Source: Acidimicrobiia bacterium
Lineage (GTDB): Bacteria > Actinomycetota > Acidimicrobiia > Acidimicrobiales > Aldehydirespiratoraceae
Direction: 5' to 3'
Length of the DNA: 34,147 bases
Assembly (NCBI GenBank): GCA_022819505.1
Contig: JAJEHD010000014.1
Coordinates: 237,685-271,831 of the forward strand
This document shows, piece by piece, positions 22,784-29,784 of this stretch. Each line of letters starts with the position of its first letter. Positions within the stretch are counted from its first letter, which is position 1. Both the position numbers and the translations under genes were made by a program. The notes under the pieces are model-generated. The model made no database searches and was not told where the DNA came from. It saw only the letters and a program-made list of their open reading frames with translations.

Positions 22784-23724
22784 GCGGTGGAACCGTACCG
22801 GCCCTCGGCCCGCTGGTGGGCGAGAGTGGCGATCACCACGTCCTGGAGCGCCACCCCCTGCGACTCGAACAGCACGATGCCGCTGCCGGGCTGCGGCGGG
22901 GTGACCGTGCCTGCGATCACGTCGGCCAGGTCGGCCAGATCGTCCCAGTCGAAGATCCCGTCGGCCGCGGCGTGTGTCAGGTCTCCGGCTTCGGTGCGGG
23001 CCCCCTCGGCGCTGTCGCTCACCACGAAGGAGGCCCGCTCGACGGTGGCGCCGTCCACCTCGCGGCGGTCGGCCTTGGTGGATCCCACCGCGCACACCAG
23101 CGCGGCGTCGTGCAGCTTGGTGCCGTCGAAGACGGGGGTGTAGCTGGAGGTCACCGTGGCCACCACCGCGGCGCCGGCGACGGCCTCGTCGGCGTCGGCT
23201 ACGGCCCGGGCCGGGATGCCCCGGTCGCGGCCCCATCGGGCGACCTCTTCGGCCTTGTCGTGGCTGCGGCCCCACACCCGGAGGTCCTGCAGCGGCAGCT
23301 CCTGAGCCAGCGCCTCTACATGGGGCCGACTCTGGGTGCCGGTTCCGAACACGGCCGCGGTGCCGGCGCCGGGCGGCGCCAGGTGCCTCACCGCCAGGGC
23401 GCTGGCCGCCGCGGTGCGGATGGCGGTGAGGCCGAGCCCGTCGAAGGTGGCCACCAGTCCGGCTTCGGGACTGAACAGGCCCACCAGGAAGGCGAAACCG
23501 TCGGGGTGGGTGAGGTAGAGCTTGCCGCCCACCACCCGGTGCCGGGGCCACGATGCGGCCATGGCGCTGCCCATCAGCCCGCCGGCTGCGGCCCGCACCC
23601 GCAGGGTGGTGGCCGCTTCGCCCGCACCCAGATCGCGCCAGGCCTGCTCCAGCCAGTCGGTGACGGTGGCCAGATCGCACAGCTCGGCGATCCGCTCCTC
23701 GGTGTAATGGGGCACAGCGCTCAT
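22780..23724 (-). CDS. Ornithine cyclodeaminase / mu-crystallin family oxidoreductase, 314 aa
   Basis: The family uses NAD(P)H on amino/imino acids: ornithine cyclodeaminase, alanine dehydrogenase, ketimine reductase. Visible are GGKLYLTHP (66-74) with K68, LTAIRTAAASALAVRHLA (99-116) with R103, and the Rossmann turn VFGTGTQSRPHVEAL (125-139). The segment after the cofactor domain is CAVGSTKADRREVD (212-224). Aligned by eye with ornithine cyclodeaminase, the catalytic Asp of that enzyme falls on Thr217, so a true cyclodeaminase is doubtful; mu-crystallin-like ketimine reductase or an alanine-dehydrogenase-like role fits better. The ATG overlaps, as ATGA, the stop of a small ORF composed of degenerate copies of this gene's own start. 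It is followed by the coupled SRPBCC gene. Confidence 0.85.
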   Translation of the reverse strand: MSAVPHYTEERIAELCDLATVTDWLEQAWRDLGAGEAATTLRVRAAAGGLMGSAMAASWPRHRVVGGKLYLTHPDGFAFLVGLFSPEAGLVATFDGLGLTAIRTAAASALAVRHLAPPGAGTAAVFGTGTQSRPHVEALAQELPLQDLRVWGRSHDKAEEVARWGRDRGIPARAVADADEAVAGAAVVATVTSSYTPVFDGTKLHDAALVCAVGSTKADRREVDGATVERASFVVSDSAEGARTEAGDLTHAAADGIFDWDDLADLADVIAGTVTPPQPGSGIVLFESQGVALQDVVIATLAHQRAEGRYGSTA

Positions 23725-23846
23725 GTCAGGTCCTCGGTGTCTTGGGGGTGCCGCGTTCGTGTGCGCTCCCCGGTGTGGTGGGGCGCTGCGCTAATGCCTG
23801 GCTCCCTGGCGATCAGTTCGGCGGTGAAGAGAGGCGCGGCGCTCAC
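23721..23846 (-). CDS. 41-codon bridging ORF built from degenerate copies of the next gene's start
   Basis: Between the dehydrogenase and the cyclodeaminase-family gene there is a short frame that starts GTG overlapping the upstream TGA (GTGA) and stops in TGA overlapping the downstream ATG (ATGA). Its peptide contains SAAPLFTAELIA and then SAAPHHTGERT, both resembling SAVPHYTEERIA at the start of the following protein. At DNA level the middle copy matches the downstream start at 26 of 32 bases and the first copy at 28 of 39. The peptide is probably not a functional protein; the frame may keep ribosomes moving along the operon. It is a remnant of tandem duplication. Confidence 0.45.
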   Translation of the reverse strand: MSAAPLFTAELIAREPGISAAPHHTGERTRTRHPQDTEDLT

Positions 23847-24949
23847 AGCAGCTCCTTGAGGCGGGGGAGGGCCCGGGCGTTGACGGCGGCCGCGAACGAC
23901 GCGGTGGTGGCCGGTTCGGTGCCCGCGGGGGCCAGATCGTAGGTGAGCGGTCCGGCCCGGAGCGCCCCCGCCAGCGCTTCGGTGACCACCGGCCCGAGGT
24001 CGGCGGTCTCGCTGAACCACTCCAGAAGCGCGGCCAGCGCCAGGTAGGCCCCCGACGGGTTGACCCGGCCCTGGCCGGCGTGGCGGGGCGCGGAGCCGTG
24101 CACCGGCTCGAACAGACCCACGCAGCGGCCCTGCACCGGCGCCCCCGGGTTGACGCTGGCCGAGCCGCACAGCGCGATCGAGCCGGCCCGGCCCGCGGCC
24201 AGGTCGCTGAGCATGTCGCCGAAGATGCCCTCGGTCAGAACGACCGTGTCGGCCACCACATCGTCGTGGGCCAGCTCGAAGGCCATGCGGTCCACGTAGG
24301 TGTGGCGCAACGGCACCCCCCGGGCGTCGGCCACACTCTGGGTGATCGAGCGCCACAACCGGCTGGTGGCCATCAGGTTGGCCTTGTCGGCCGACACGAT
24401 GCTGGAGGCCAGTCCCTGCTCGACGAGGTCGCAGGCCATCTCGGCCAGCTCGGTGATCTGTGCCGGGGTGAGGATCACCTCGTCGCAGGCCGCTTCGGAC
24501 CCGTCGCTCTCGGTGCGGGTGGACGCCGCGCCGTAGGCGCCTCCCAGCAGGTTGCGCAGCACGATCAGCGGGCGGGCCGCCGCGCCGTCGCCGCCGGGGC
24601 CGGAGTCGACCCGCACGATGTTGCGGATGCTGACCCGCAGGTCGTAGCGCTGGCGCAGGCCGATGATGGAGTGCTCGGGCCGGTAGTCGTCGAGCGACAC
24701 GCCCGGATGCTCCCCGGCCGCGCCGAAGAACATGGCGTCGCAGTCGTCGCAGGCGGCCAGGGTGGGATCGGGCAGGCCGGTGCCCAGCTCACCGAAGGCC
24801 GAAGCGCCGACGGGCCACGGCCCGGTCAGCTCGATGCGGCCCGCGGCCGCGATGGCCTCCAGCAACTCGGCCGGCCCGGCCACCACCTCCGCGCCCACGC
24901 CGTCGCCGGGCAGCACCGCGATGCGCCTGGCCCTTCCGTTGGTGCTCAT
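23843..24949 (-). CDS. Isopropylmalate/isocitrate/tartrate dehydrogenase-like decarboxylating dehydrogenase, 368 aa
   Basis: This is a full-length beta-decarboxylating dehydrogenase acting on a (2R,3S)-2-hydroxyacid with NAD(P). It has IAVLPGDGVGAEV (10-22), DKANLMATSRLWR (188-200) with K189, D220 in YVDRMAFEL, FGDMLSD (243-249) with D245 and D249 as metal ligands, and FEPVHGSAPRHAG (280-292). In place of the usual RELTGGIYFG the chain reads RNLLGGAYGAAST (132-144), and the substrate helix is GLRQRYDLRVSIRNIV, so the substrate pocket differs from LeuB. With no leuCD nearby, leucine synthesis is unlikely; a 3-alkylmalate- or tartrate-like catabolic substrate is inferred. Its ATG overlaps the DUF6282 stop codon as ATGA. 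Confidence 0.85.
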   Translation of the reverse strand: MSTNGRARRIAVLPGDGVGAEVVAGPAELLEAIAAAGRIELTGPWPVGASAFGELGTGLPDPTLAACDDCDAMFFGAAGEHPGVSLDDYRPEHSIIGLRQRYDLRVSIRNIVRVDSGPGGDGAAARPLIVLRNLLGGAYGAASTRTESDGSEAACDEVILTPAQITELAEMACDLVEQGLASSIVSADKANLMATSRLWRSITQSVADARGVPLRHTYVDRMAFELAHDDVVADTVVLTEGIFGDMLSDLAAGRAGSIALCGSASVNPGAPVQGRCVGLFEPVHGSAPRHAGQGRVNPSGAYLALAALLEWFSETADLGPVVTEALAGALRAGPLTYDLAPAGTEPATTASFAAAVNARALPRLKELL

Positions 24950-25767
24950 GCCAGCATCGCCTCGGCGCTGGTGCGGGCGACCATCTCCAGGCCGGTGTCG
25001 CCCAGGATCGGGTCGAGCCGCTCCACCCAGGTCCTGATCCCCTCCGCGATGGGCGGATAGTCCCGGTGCCCCAGGTCGCTGCCGAACACCAGCAGCTCGT
25101 GCGGGTAGGAGGCCACCAGGTCCTCGGTCCGCGGCCCGGCCTCGCTGGCCAGGATGTCGGCCAGCACCCCGATTTCCAGGTGTGCGTCCAGGGCCCGGAA
25201 CTGCTCCAGGTGGTCGTCGCGCCAGTTGAGGAAGGCCATGCCCGGGTGGTTGACCATCAGCCGCTCAACGCCCCGCCGCCGGGCGGTGTCCAGGGCCACC
25301 ACCGCCTCGTCCATGGTGACATGGCCCGATGCCAGCACCATGTCGTTGTGGGCGATCTCGTCGAACACCTCCAGCCACTCGGCGCGCACCTCCCCGTCCT
25401 CCACCACCGGGACCTCACGGAACGAGATGCCCTTGTGCGGGCTCAGCTCGGGGTTGCTGCTGGCCGCGATGTGAGCCGGCGACGAGATGGTGGGAAGCCA
25501 CACCACCCGGGCCCCGAGGGCGGCGGCCACCGCCACCGCGTCGGGGTTGGCTCCCCCGACCGGTGAGTTGAGCACCACACCGCCGATGGTCTCGTCGCCG
25601 AGTAGCGCGGCCCGCTCGGCCGAGGACCCCTCATGGGCCTTGAGCACGAACTTGGCGACTCCTGCAGCCCGGGCCTCGTCCAGGGTGACGGGGTCGTGGC
25701 TGTGGCGCGGCGCCAGGCTCGGCGCCGAGTGCACGTGGAAGTCGATGATCCCGTCGATGACCGTCAC
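24946..25767 (-). CDS. DUF6282-type amidohydrolase-fold protein, 273 aa
   Basis: The sequence has a complete set of amidohydrolase-superfamily metal residues: H11 and H13 in DFHVHSAPS, K43 and H45 in VLKAHEGSS, H149 in ASGHVTMDE, H174 in MVNHPGMAF and D231 in FGSDLGHRDYPP. It resembles small uncharacterised proteins annotated as DUF6282 or amidohydrolase-like. K43 may be a carboxylated bridging lysine, as in binuclear members; that is inference. It would hydrolyse an amide, lactone or ester in the cytoplasm. The GTG start overlaps the acyl-CoA ligase stop as GTGA. Its place between a ligase and a hydroxyacid dehydrogenase suggests a ring-opening or deacylating step. Confidence 0.8.
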   Translation of the reverse strand: MTVIDGIIDFHVHSAPSLAPRHSHDPVTLDEARAAGVAKFVLKAHEGSSAERAALLGDETIGGVVLNSPVGGANPDAVAVAAALGARVVWLPTISSPAHIAASSNPELSPHKGISFREVPVVEDGEVRAEWLEVFDEIAHNDMVLASGHVTMDEAVVALDTARRRGVERLMVNHPGMAFLNWRDDHLEQFRALDAHLEIGVLADILASEAGPRTEDLVASYPHELLVFGSDLGHRDYPPIAEGIRTWVERLDPILGDTGLEMVARTSAEAMLA

Positions 25768-27287
25768 GAGCGGGCGGCCTCCAGGTCGATCCACTCCACC
25801 ACGGCCACGTCGTTGAGCAGCCTCCGGCGGACCTTGCCCACGCCCGAGTCGCGGGGGATCTCGACGACCCGCGCCGCCGCCGAGGGCTGCATGAACCGGG
25901 GCAGGCCGTCGCTCACCGCCATTATCGCCTCGGTCGGGATGGCGTCGCCGGTGAGGTAGAGCACGATCTCGTCGTCGACCAACTCGTTGCTGCGGCGCCA
26001 CACGGCCACATCGTCGATGCCGTCCACCGTCCCGAAGCGCTGCTCCACGTAGCCGATGGGCACGAACTCGCCCTTGACCCTGATCGACTCGCTGGCCCGC
26101 TCGATGAACACCAGATTGCCGTTGTCGTCCACCCGGCCCAGGTCGCCGGTGGCGAACCAGCCGTCCTCGTCGAAGGGCCGGTCCAGCCCGTCCGGTCGCC
26201 GGTAGCCCGAGAACAGCACGCCCTCCCGATCGGCTCGCACGTGGATCTCCCCGCCGGCGTCGACCCGCCACTGAACCTCGTGCCGGGGCCGGCCGCCGTA
26301 GCGCGACATCCCCTCGGCCAGCTCGGGACGCTCGCCCCGCCGCCAGTTCCAGATGTGGCACAGCCCGCCTGCCTCGGTGGAGCCGTAGGCCGAGAACCCG
26401 AGCGGCACGTCGAAGGTCTCCAGGAAGTCGGCGTCGGCGAAGAACACCCGGCTCACCCGGTGGCCGGCCGCGTCGGCCGCGGTCGTGGCCCGCTTGAGGA
26501 TCTCCACCGGAGGAGCGTGAAGGATCAGCACCGTCGCTCCGGTCTCGCGCACGAGCGGCCAGAAGCCGCTGGCCGAGAAGCGTTCCAGGCCCAGCACGTC
26601 GACCCCGCCGGTCAGCCCGCCGATCACGCCGTAGCCGAGAGGGTTGATGTGGAACATCGGCAGCGGCGCCAGCACCGTGTCGGCCCCCGAGAAGCACATC
26701 GAGTCGGCGATGAACCGGCCGAGGCGAAGGAAGTACTCGTGGGTCTGCTCGCAGAACTTGGGCAGGCCGGTGGTTCCCGACGTGTGCATCCAGCCGGCCA
26801 CATCGAACCGGTCCCGGGCCAGTCCCGGCGCGCCGGCCAGGCCTTCTAGCCCGTCCGTGAGTTGGATCTCGGACCCCGGCCCGTCGCCAAGTTCCAGCAG
26901 GCCCCGGTCGAGGCGGCCGGCGTCGAGGTGGGCCGCGCCCGGGGCCACCGCCGTCGAGACCTCCCGGCCCACCCATACCACCGCTTCGGGCCCGAGCTGG
27001 GCCAGCATCTCGGCGAGCAGCTCGTCGGGATAGTCGGGGTTCACCATGGCCACCTCGGCACCGGCCAGCACCAGCGCCAGCCATGCCGTCAGGTAGGAGT
27101 CCGACGTGGTCCCGATCAGCGCCGCCCGCCGCCCGAAGCCGGCTCCGGCGGCCTCCAGCGCGCCGGTCGCGCCCATAGCCCGATCGGCGGCCTGCTCAAG
27201 CGTGGGTGTCGCGTCGCCGGCTATCCCGAAGCGGGCCGCGGGCCGGCGCTTCACCCGGTCGCAGACCAGCTCGGCCAGGTTCCTCAC
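25764..27287 (-). CDS. AMP-forming acyl-CoA synthetase (ANL superfamily), 507 aa
   Basis: ANL ligases activate carboxylic acids as acyl-AMP and then acyl-CoA. All core motifs are readable: A3 phosphate loop MHTSGTTGLPKF (167-178), A5 SAYGSTEAGGL (299-309), A7 GWFATGDLGRV (376-386), A8 hinge SIRVKGEFVPIGYVE (401-415) and the A10 lysine, K485, in SGVGKVRRR. The usual PMFHINP segment (210-216) is also present. Chain length is normal. In A8 the typical G-E-N/K-I is replaced by G-E-F-V, a mild variation. GTG start, 19 bp after the acyl-CoA dehydrogenase, and a GTGA overlap with the downstream amidohydrolase. The acid is not predictable. Confidence 0.9.
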   Translation of the reverse strand: MRNLAELVCDRVKRRPAARFGIAGDATPTLEQAADRAMGATGALEAAGAGFGRRAALIGTTSDSYLTAWLALVLAGAEVAMVNPDYPDELLAEMLAQLGPEAVVWVGREVSTAVAPGAAHLDAGRLDRGLLELGDGPGSEIQLTDGLEGLAGAPGLARDRFDVAGWMHTSGTTGLPKFCEQTHEYFLRLGRFIADSMCFSGADTVLAPLPMFHINPLGYGVIGGLTGGVDVLGLERFSASGFWPLVRETGATVLILHAPPVEILKRATTAADAAGHRVSRVFFADADFLETFDVPLGFSAYGSTEAGGLCHIWNWRRGERPELAEGMSRYGGRPRHEVQWRVDAGGEIHVRADREGVLFSGYRRPDGLDRPFDEDGWFATGDLGRVDDNGNLVFIERASESIRVKGEFVPIGYVEQRFGTVDGIDDVAVWRRSNELVDDEIVLYLTGDAIPTEAIMAVSDGLPRFMQPSAAARVVEIPRDSGVGKVRRRLLNDVAVVEWIDLEAARS

Positions 27288-27306
27288 GCCGCCACCGGGT
27301 CAGGGG

Positions 27307-28449
27307 TCAACCGAGGCCCTCGTAGTCGTCGGCTCGCAGCACCCGGCGGGCGACGTAGTTGCGCAGCACCTCCAGCGAGCCGCCCGCCACCCGCAGCACC
27401 TTCATGTCGTGCAGTATCTGCCCGTAGTCGGTGTCGGTGTACAGGCCGTGGCCGCCGGTGAGGGCGAAGGCCTCGTTGACGGCGTGCTCCGAGGCCCTGA
27501 TGGCCATCTTCTTGGCCAGCGTCGTGGCCAGCGCCACGTCACCGCCGGCGTCGTGGACGTTGGCGGCGTGGTCACGGGCCAGCGACGCCCCGTACAGGTC
27601 GCTGTAGCAGTCGGCCACCGTCCACTGGATGCCCTGGAAGTCGGTCACCACCGAGTCGCCCACCTCCCGGCCCGACCCGTAGGCGATGGCGTCGGCCAGG
27701 GCCCGCCGCCCGAAGCCGATCAGCTCCGAGGCGTTGCCCAGCCGGCTCATGTTGAACGTGGAGAAGAACGTGTCCATGCCCCGGCCGGCCTCGCCCAGCA
27801 GCGCCGAGTCCGGCACCCGGACGTCCTCCAGCCAAACGTCGGCGGTGGGGATGAGGCGCAGCCCGATCGGGTCGGTGTGGCGGGTGGACACGCCGGGCAG
27901 GTCGGTGTCCACCAGGAAGGCGGTGATCCCCTCGGGCGCGATGGCGTACACCAGCGTCACCTGGCTCTCGGCGCCCAGGTTCACGTGGGTCTTGGCGCCG
28001 TTGAGGATCCAGTCGTCGCCGTCGCGCACCGCGGTGGTGCGCATCAGCTTCATGGACGAGCCCACGCCCGGCTCCGAGATCGACTCCGAGAAGATCAGCG
28101 TGCCCCGGGCCATGCCGGGCAGGTAGCGCTCGCGCTGCTCCGGTGTGGCCCAGTCGATCAGCCACCGCTGGCCCTGGATCGAGATCTGGGGGGACACCAG
28201 CCCCAGCCGGCCCACCTCCTCCTCGATCAGGCAGTACTCGGCCACGCCCAGCCCGCCGCCGCCCTCATCCACCGGGGTGAACGGTCCCACCCAGCCCCGG
28301 CTGCCCATGGCCGCGTAGATGTCGGCCGGGAAGCGGGCCTCACGCTGGCAGGACCGCAGTTCGTCCCGGTGCTCCTCCGCGAATGCGGCCATGGCTGCGA
28401 TGGTGGACCGGGGCCAATCCGGGTCCTTGAAGGTCAGGTTCACGTACAT
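27307..28449 (-). CDS. Acyl-CoA dehydrogenase family protein without the usual catalytic Glu, 380 aa
   Basis: The three-part ACAD fold is recognisable: N-terminal helices, the middle beta domain with LIFSESISEPGVGSSM (118-133) and WILNGAKTHVNLGA (147-160), and C-terminal helices with ALTGGHGLY (329-337). Aligned by eye to MCAD, the catalytic base in its YEGT loop falls on G356 of VAGGSLE (354-360). The alternative position used by isovaleryl-CoA dehydrogenase (LER in helix G) is MSR, S235. Thus neither usual Glu is present, and alpha-proton abstraction must involve another residue or the reaction differs. ATG 28449 has AGGA upstream; a longer upstream frame is unlikely to be coding. It is the first gene of the operon, behind a TATACA box. 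An ETF fusion is encoded elsewhere in the window. Confidence 0.87.
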   Translation of the reverse strand: MYVNLTFKDPDWPRSTIAAMAAFAEEHRDELRSCQREARFPADIYAAMGSRGWVGPFTPVDEGGGGLGVAEYCLIEEEVGRLGLVSPQISIQGQRWLIDWATPEQRERYLPGMARGTLIFSESISEPGVGSSMKLMRTTAVRDGDDWILNGAKTHVNLGAESQVTLVYAIAPEGITAFLVDTDLPGVSTRHTDPIGLRLIPTADVWLEDVRVPDSALLGEAGRGMDTFFSTFNMSRLGNASELIGFGRRALADAIAYGSGREVGDSVVTDFQGIQWTVADCYSDLYGASLARDHAANVHDAGGDVALATTLAKKMAIRASEHAVNEAFALTGGHGLYTDTDYGQILHDMKVLRVAGGSLEVLRNYVARRVLRADDYEGLG

Positions 28450-28482
28450 GGCTCGTCCTGGCGGAGCGGGTTGGGCCCATGT

Positions 28483-28488
28483 TGTATA
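28483..28488 (-). promoter_or_regulatory. TATACA box upstream of the acyl-CoA dehydrogenase operon
   Basis: On the minus strand GTTGGTATACAAC, an imperfect palindrome, lies 33 nt before the ATG; TATACA could be the -10. It shares its GGTATACA core with the boxes near the RidA and ETF genes. Confidence 0.45.
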
Positions 28489-28531
28489 CCAACCCGCGAC
28501 CCGACACCGAAGCGCGCCGCAGCGTGCCGTC

Positions 28532-28750
28532 TCAGGACTCGTCGGCCTCGGATTCGTCGGGTGAGGAGTCGTCGGCCTCGGACTCGTCGTCCGATGTGAG
28601 GATCCGATCCAGCGTTCTCGCTGCTTCGGAACCGCGAGAGGACGGGAGGGCGGCCGCGTCGACCGGGTTGCATCTGCGGAGCTCCTCGATGACATCGTCT
28701 TCGATGTCGGTGTCGCCCCGCTCGCTCGGGATCGGCCTGTCGTCGGCCAT
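28532..28750 (-). CDS. Truncated anti-sigma-factor-like protein with acidic tail, 72 aa
   Basis: The gene follows an ECF sigma factor and encodes the short N-terminal signature seen at the front of some actinobacterial anti-sigma proteins: DIEDDVIEELRRCNPVDAAALPS, here at about 15-37, followed by a helix EAARTLDRILTS. No transmembrane segment or C-terminal sensor follows. Instead the chain ends in an acidic Asp/Glu/Ser repeat (about 52-72) encoded by the repeated GTCGTCGGCCTCGGA sequence. It may be a truncated but still binding anti-sigma, or a decaying gene. ATG 28750 was chosen; ATG 28789 would add 13 residues. Similarity to anti-sigma N-termini is from memory of the pattern and is tentative. 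Confidence 0.55.
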   Translation of the reverse strand: MADDRPIPSERGDTDIEDDVIEELRRCNPVDAAALPSSRGSEAARTLDRILTSDDESEADDSSPDESEADES

Positions 28751-28812
28751 CGCGTCTTGCCGCCTTCGTGTGCTCAACCCATGTTTCATGGGATCGTAGG
28801 GATTCGGGCCCA

Positions 28813-29349
28813 TTAGTGGCCAGAAAGCGCGTTCATGCGGTCCTCGAGTCGCTTGCGGGCCCGGTGGACTCGGATGGCGACCGCGTTGGATGAGATGCCC
28901 ATGGCCTCGCCGATCTCGGCGTGTGACATCTCTTCCCACGCCACCAGCATTAAGAGCTCGCGGTCGGCCTCGCGCAGGCTGCGCAGCGCTGGGAGCAGGG
29001 CGCTGGCCCGGTCGGTGACCTCCGGCGGGCTGTCGGCCCACGCGGGAGGGGTCGCGCTGCGGATCCTGCCCCTGAGCCGGATGAGACGGCGGGCGGATCG
29101 GACCGCGGTGAGGATCGTGTTGCGGGCTACCCCGAACAGCCACGCCCGTTCGTAGCCCTCGGGAACCTCGTCACGTCGCCGCCAGGCCACCAGGAAGGTC
29201 TCCGAGACCACCTCGTCGGCCGGCTGCCCGTCCACGCGCCTGCGGGCGTAGGCCAGCAGCATCCGGTAGTTGTCGTCGTACAGGTTGATGAACCAGTCTT
29301 TGCCCCGGCCTTCGGCCGCGTCGACGCCCATCACCTCTGCTGTGTCCAT
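28813..29349 (-). CDS. ECF-type RNA polymerase sigma factor, 178 aa
   Basis: This is a two-domain group IV sigma factor. Region 2 covers about 19-88, with the core-binding helix DNYRMLLAYARRRV and a 2.4-like RAWLFGVARNTILTAVRS; region 4 lies at about 115-170 with LREADRELLMLVAWEEMSHAEIGEAMGISSNAVAIRVHRAR pieces (LREADRELLML and GISSNAVAIRVHRARKRLE) forming the -35-binding helix-turn-helix. Length is normal. GGAGGACA lies directly before the ATG. A small acidic anti-sigma-like gene follows. Upstream there is a sigma70-type promoter with a CRP-like site and a leader of about 315 nt. Target promoters are not visible from the sequence. Confidence 0.92.
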   Translation of the reverse strand: MDTAEVMGVDAAEGRGKDWFINLYDDNYRMLLAYARRRVDGQPADEVVSETFLVAWRRRDEVPEGYERAWLFGVARNTILTAVRSARRLIRLRGRIRSATPPAWADSPPEVTDRASALLPALRSLREADRELLMLVAWEEMSHAEIGEAMGISSNAVAIRVHRARKRLEDRMNALSGH

Positions 29350-29671
29350 TGTCCTCCTCTTTCTTTCTCCCCCTGTACTGAGCCGGCGCGGCAGGCCGGC
29401 CTGACGGTTCTCCCTCTCCAGCCACCGTGAGGGAGTCGACCTGCACGCGTGCCCTGGCTCTTGCCAGCCGGCCGCGTGGCTGCCTTGCCCCCGGATTGCA
29501 GCATCGAGCGAGAGGCCGAGCCAATAGGTGGGCGCGAGTGGCCTTCATGAGCGAGGCCGTGGCCCGAGCGGCCCGTGAGCGCAGCGAACAAGAGCGGGAG
29601 ATACCCCCTCGCGAGGCGAAGCGCTCACATCCATCCGGGTGGTCACTGAGGCGTGTGTAGGTCGTGACCTC
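29350..29671 (-). other. Long untranslated leader of the ECF gene with a hairpin
   Basis: No gene was found here. If the promoter at 29672-29700 serves the ECF gene, the leader is about 315 nt. It contains an inverted repeat, GTGAGCGC (29575-29582) with GCGCTCAC (29621-29628), extended by partial pairing, around an inner CTCGCGAG palindrome. It could be a regulatory RNA structure or a dispersed palindromic element. Confidence 0.4.
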
Positions 29672-29700
29672 AGTATTTCGAATGATGCGCGTGATGTAAA
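29672..29700 (-). promoter_or_regulatory. Sigma70-type promoter TTTACA-N17-AATACT toward the ECF gene
   Basis: On the minus strand -35 TTTACA (29695-29700) and -10 AATACT (29672-29677) are separated by exactly 17 nt. Transcription would start near 29665 and reach the ECF sigma gene. Confidence 0.55.
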
Positions 29701-29716
29701 TGTGCCATTTGTCACA
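29701..29716 (-). promoter_or_regulatory. CRP/FNR-like binding site
   Basis: The minus strand reads TGTGACAAATGGCACA, one base from the consensus TGTGA-N6-TCACA. Its centre is about 43 bp upstream of the predicted start point and abuts the -35, the class II activation geometry. A separate inverted repeat GTGCCA (29702-29707) / TGGCAC (29719-29724) overlaps it. Confidence 0.5.
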
Positions 29717-29743
29717 CGTGGCACGAGCGGGCTGCCCATCCCG

Positions 29744-29784
29744 GTAACTGGAGGGTCAGCCTGTCCCTGTTACTGGAGGGCCAG
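29744..29784. repeat. 25-nt period duplication at the 3' end of the GGT-like gene
   Basis: GTAACTGGAGGGTCAG (29744-29759) recurs as GTTACTGGAGGGCCAG (29769-29784), 14 of 16 bases identical. The second copy contains the gene's stop codon, so the first is probably a slipped duplicate of the gene's end. Confidence 0.5.

Noticed and set aside
24946..27084. A 712-codon minus-strand frame joining the amidohydrolase and ligase region
   Set aside because: Only its last 273 codons have the amidohydrolase domain; the upstream portion is an off-frame reading of the ligase gene.
29427..29660. A 77-codon frame in the leader before the ECF gene
   Set aside because: No ribosome site, Arg/Ala-rich composition, and it lies antisense to the leader; no support as a gene.
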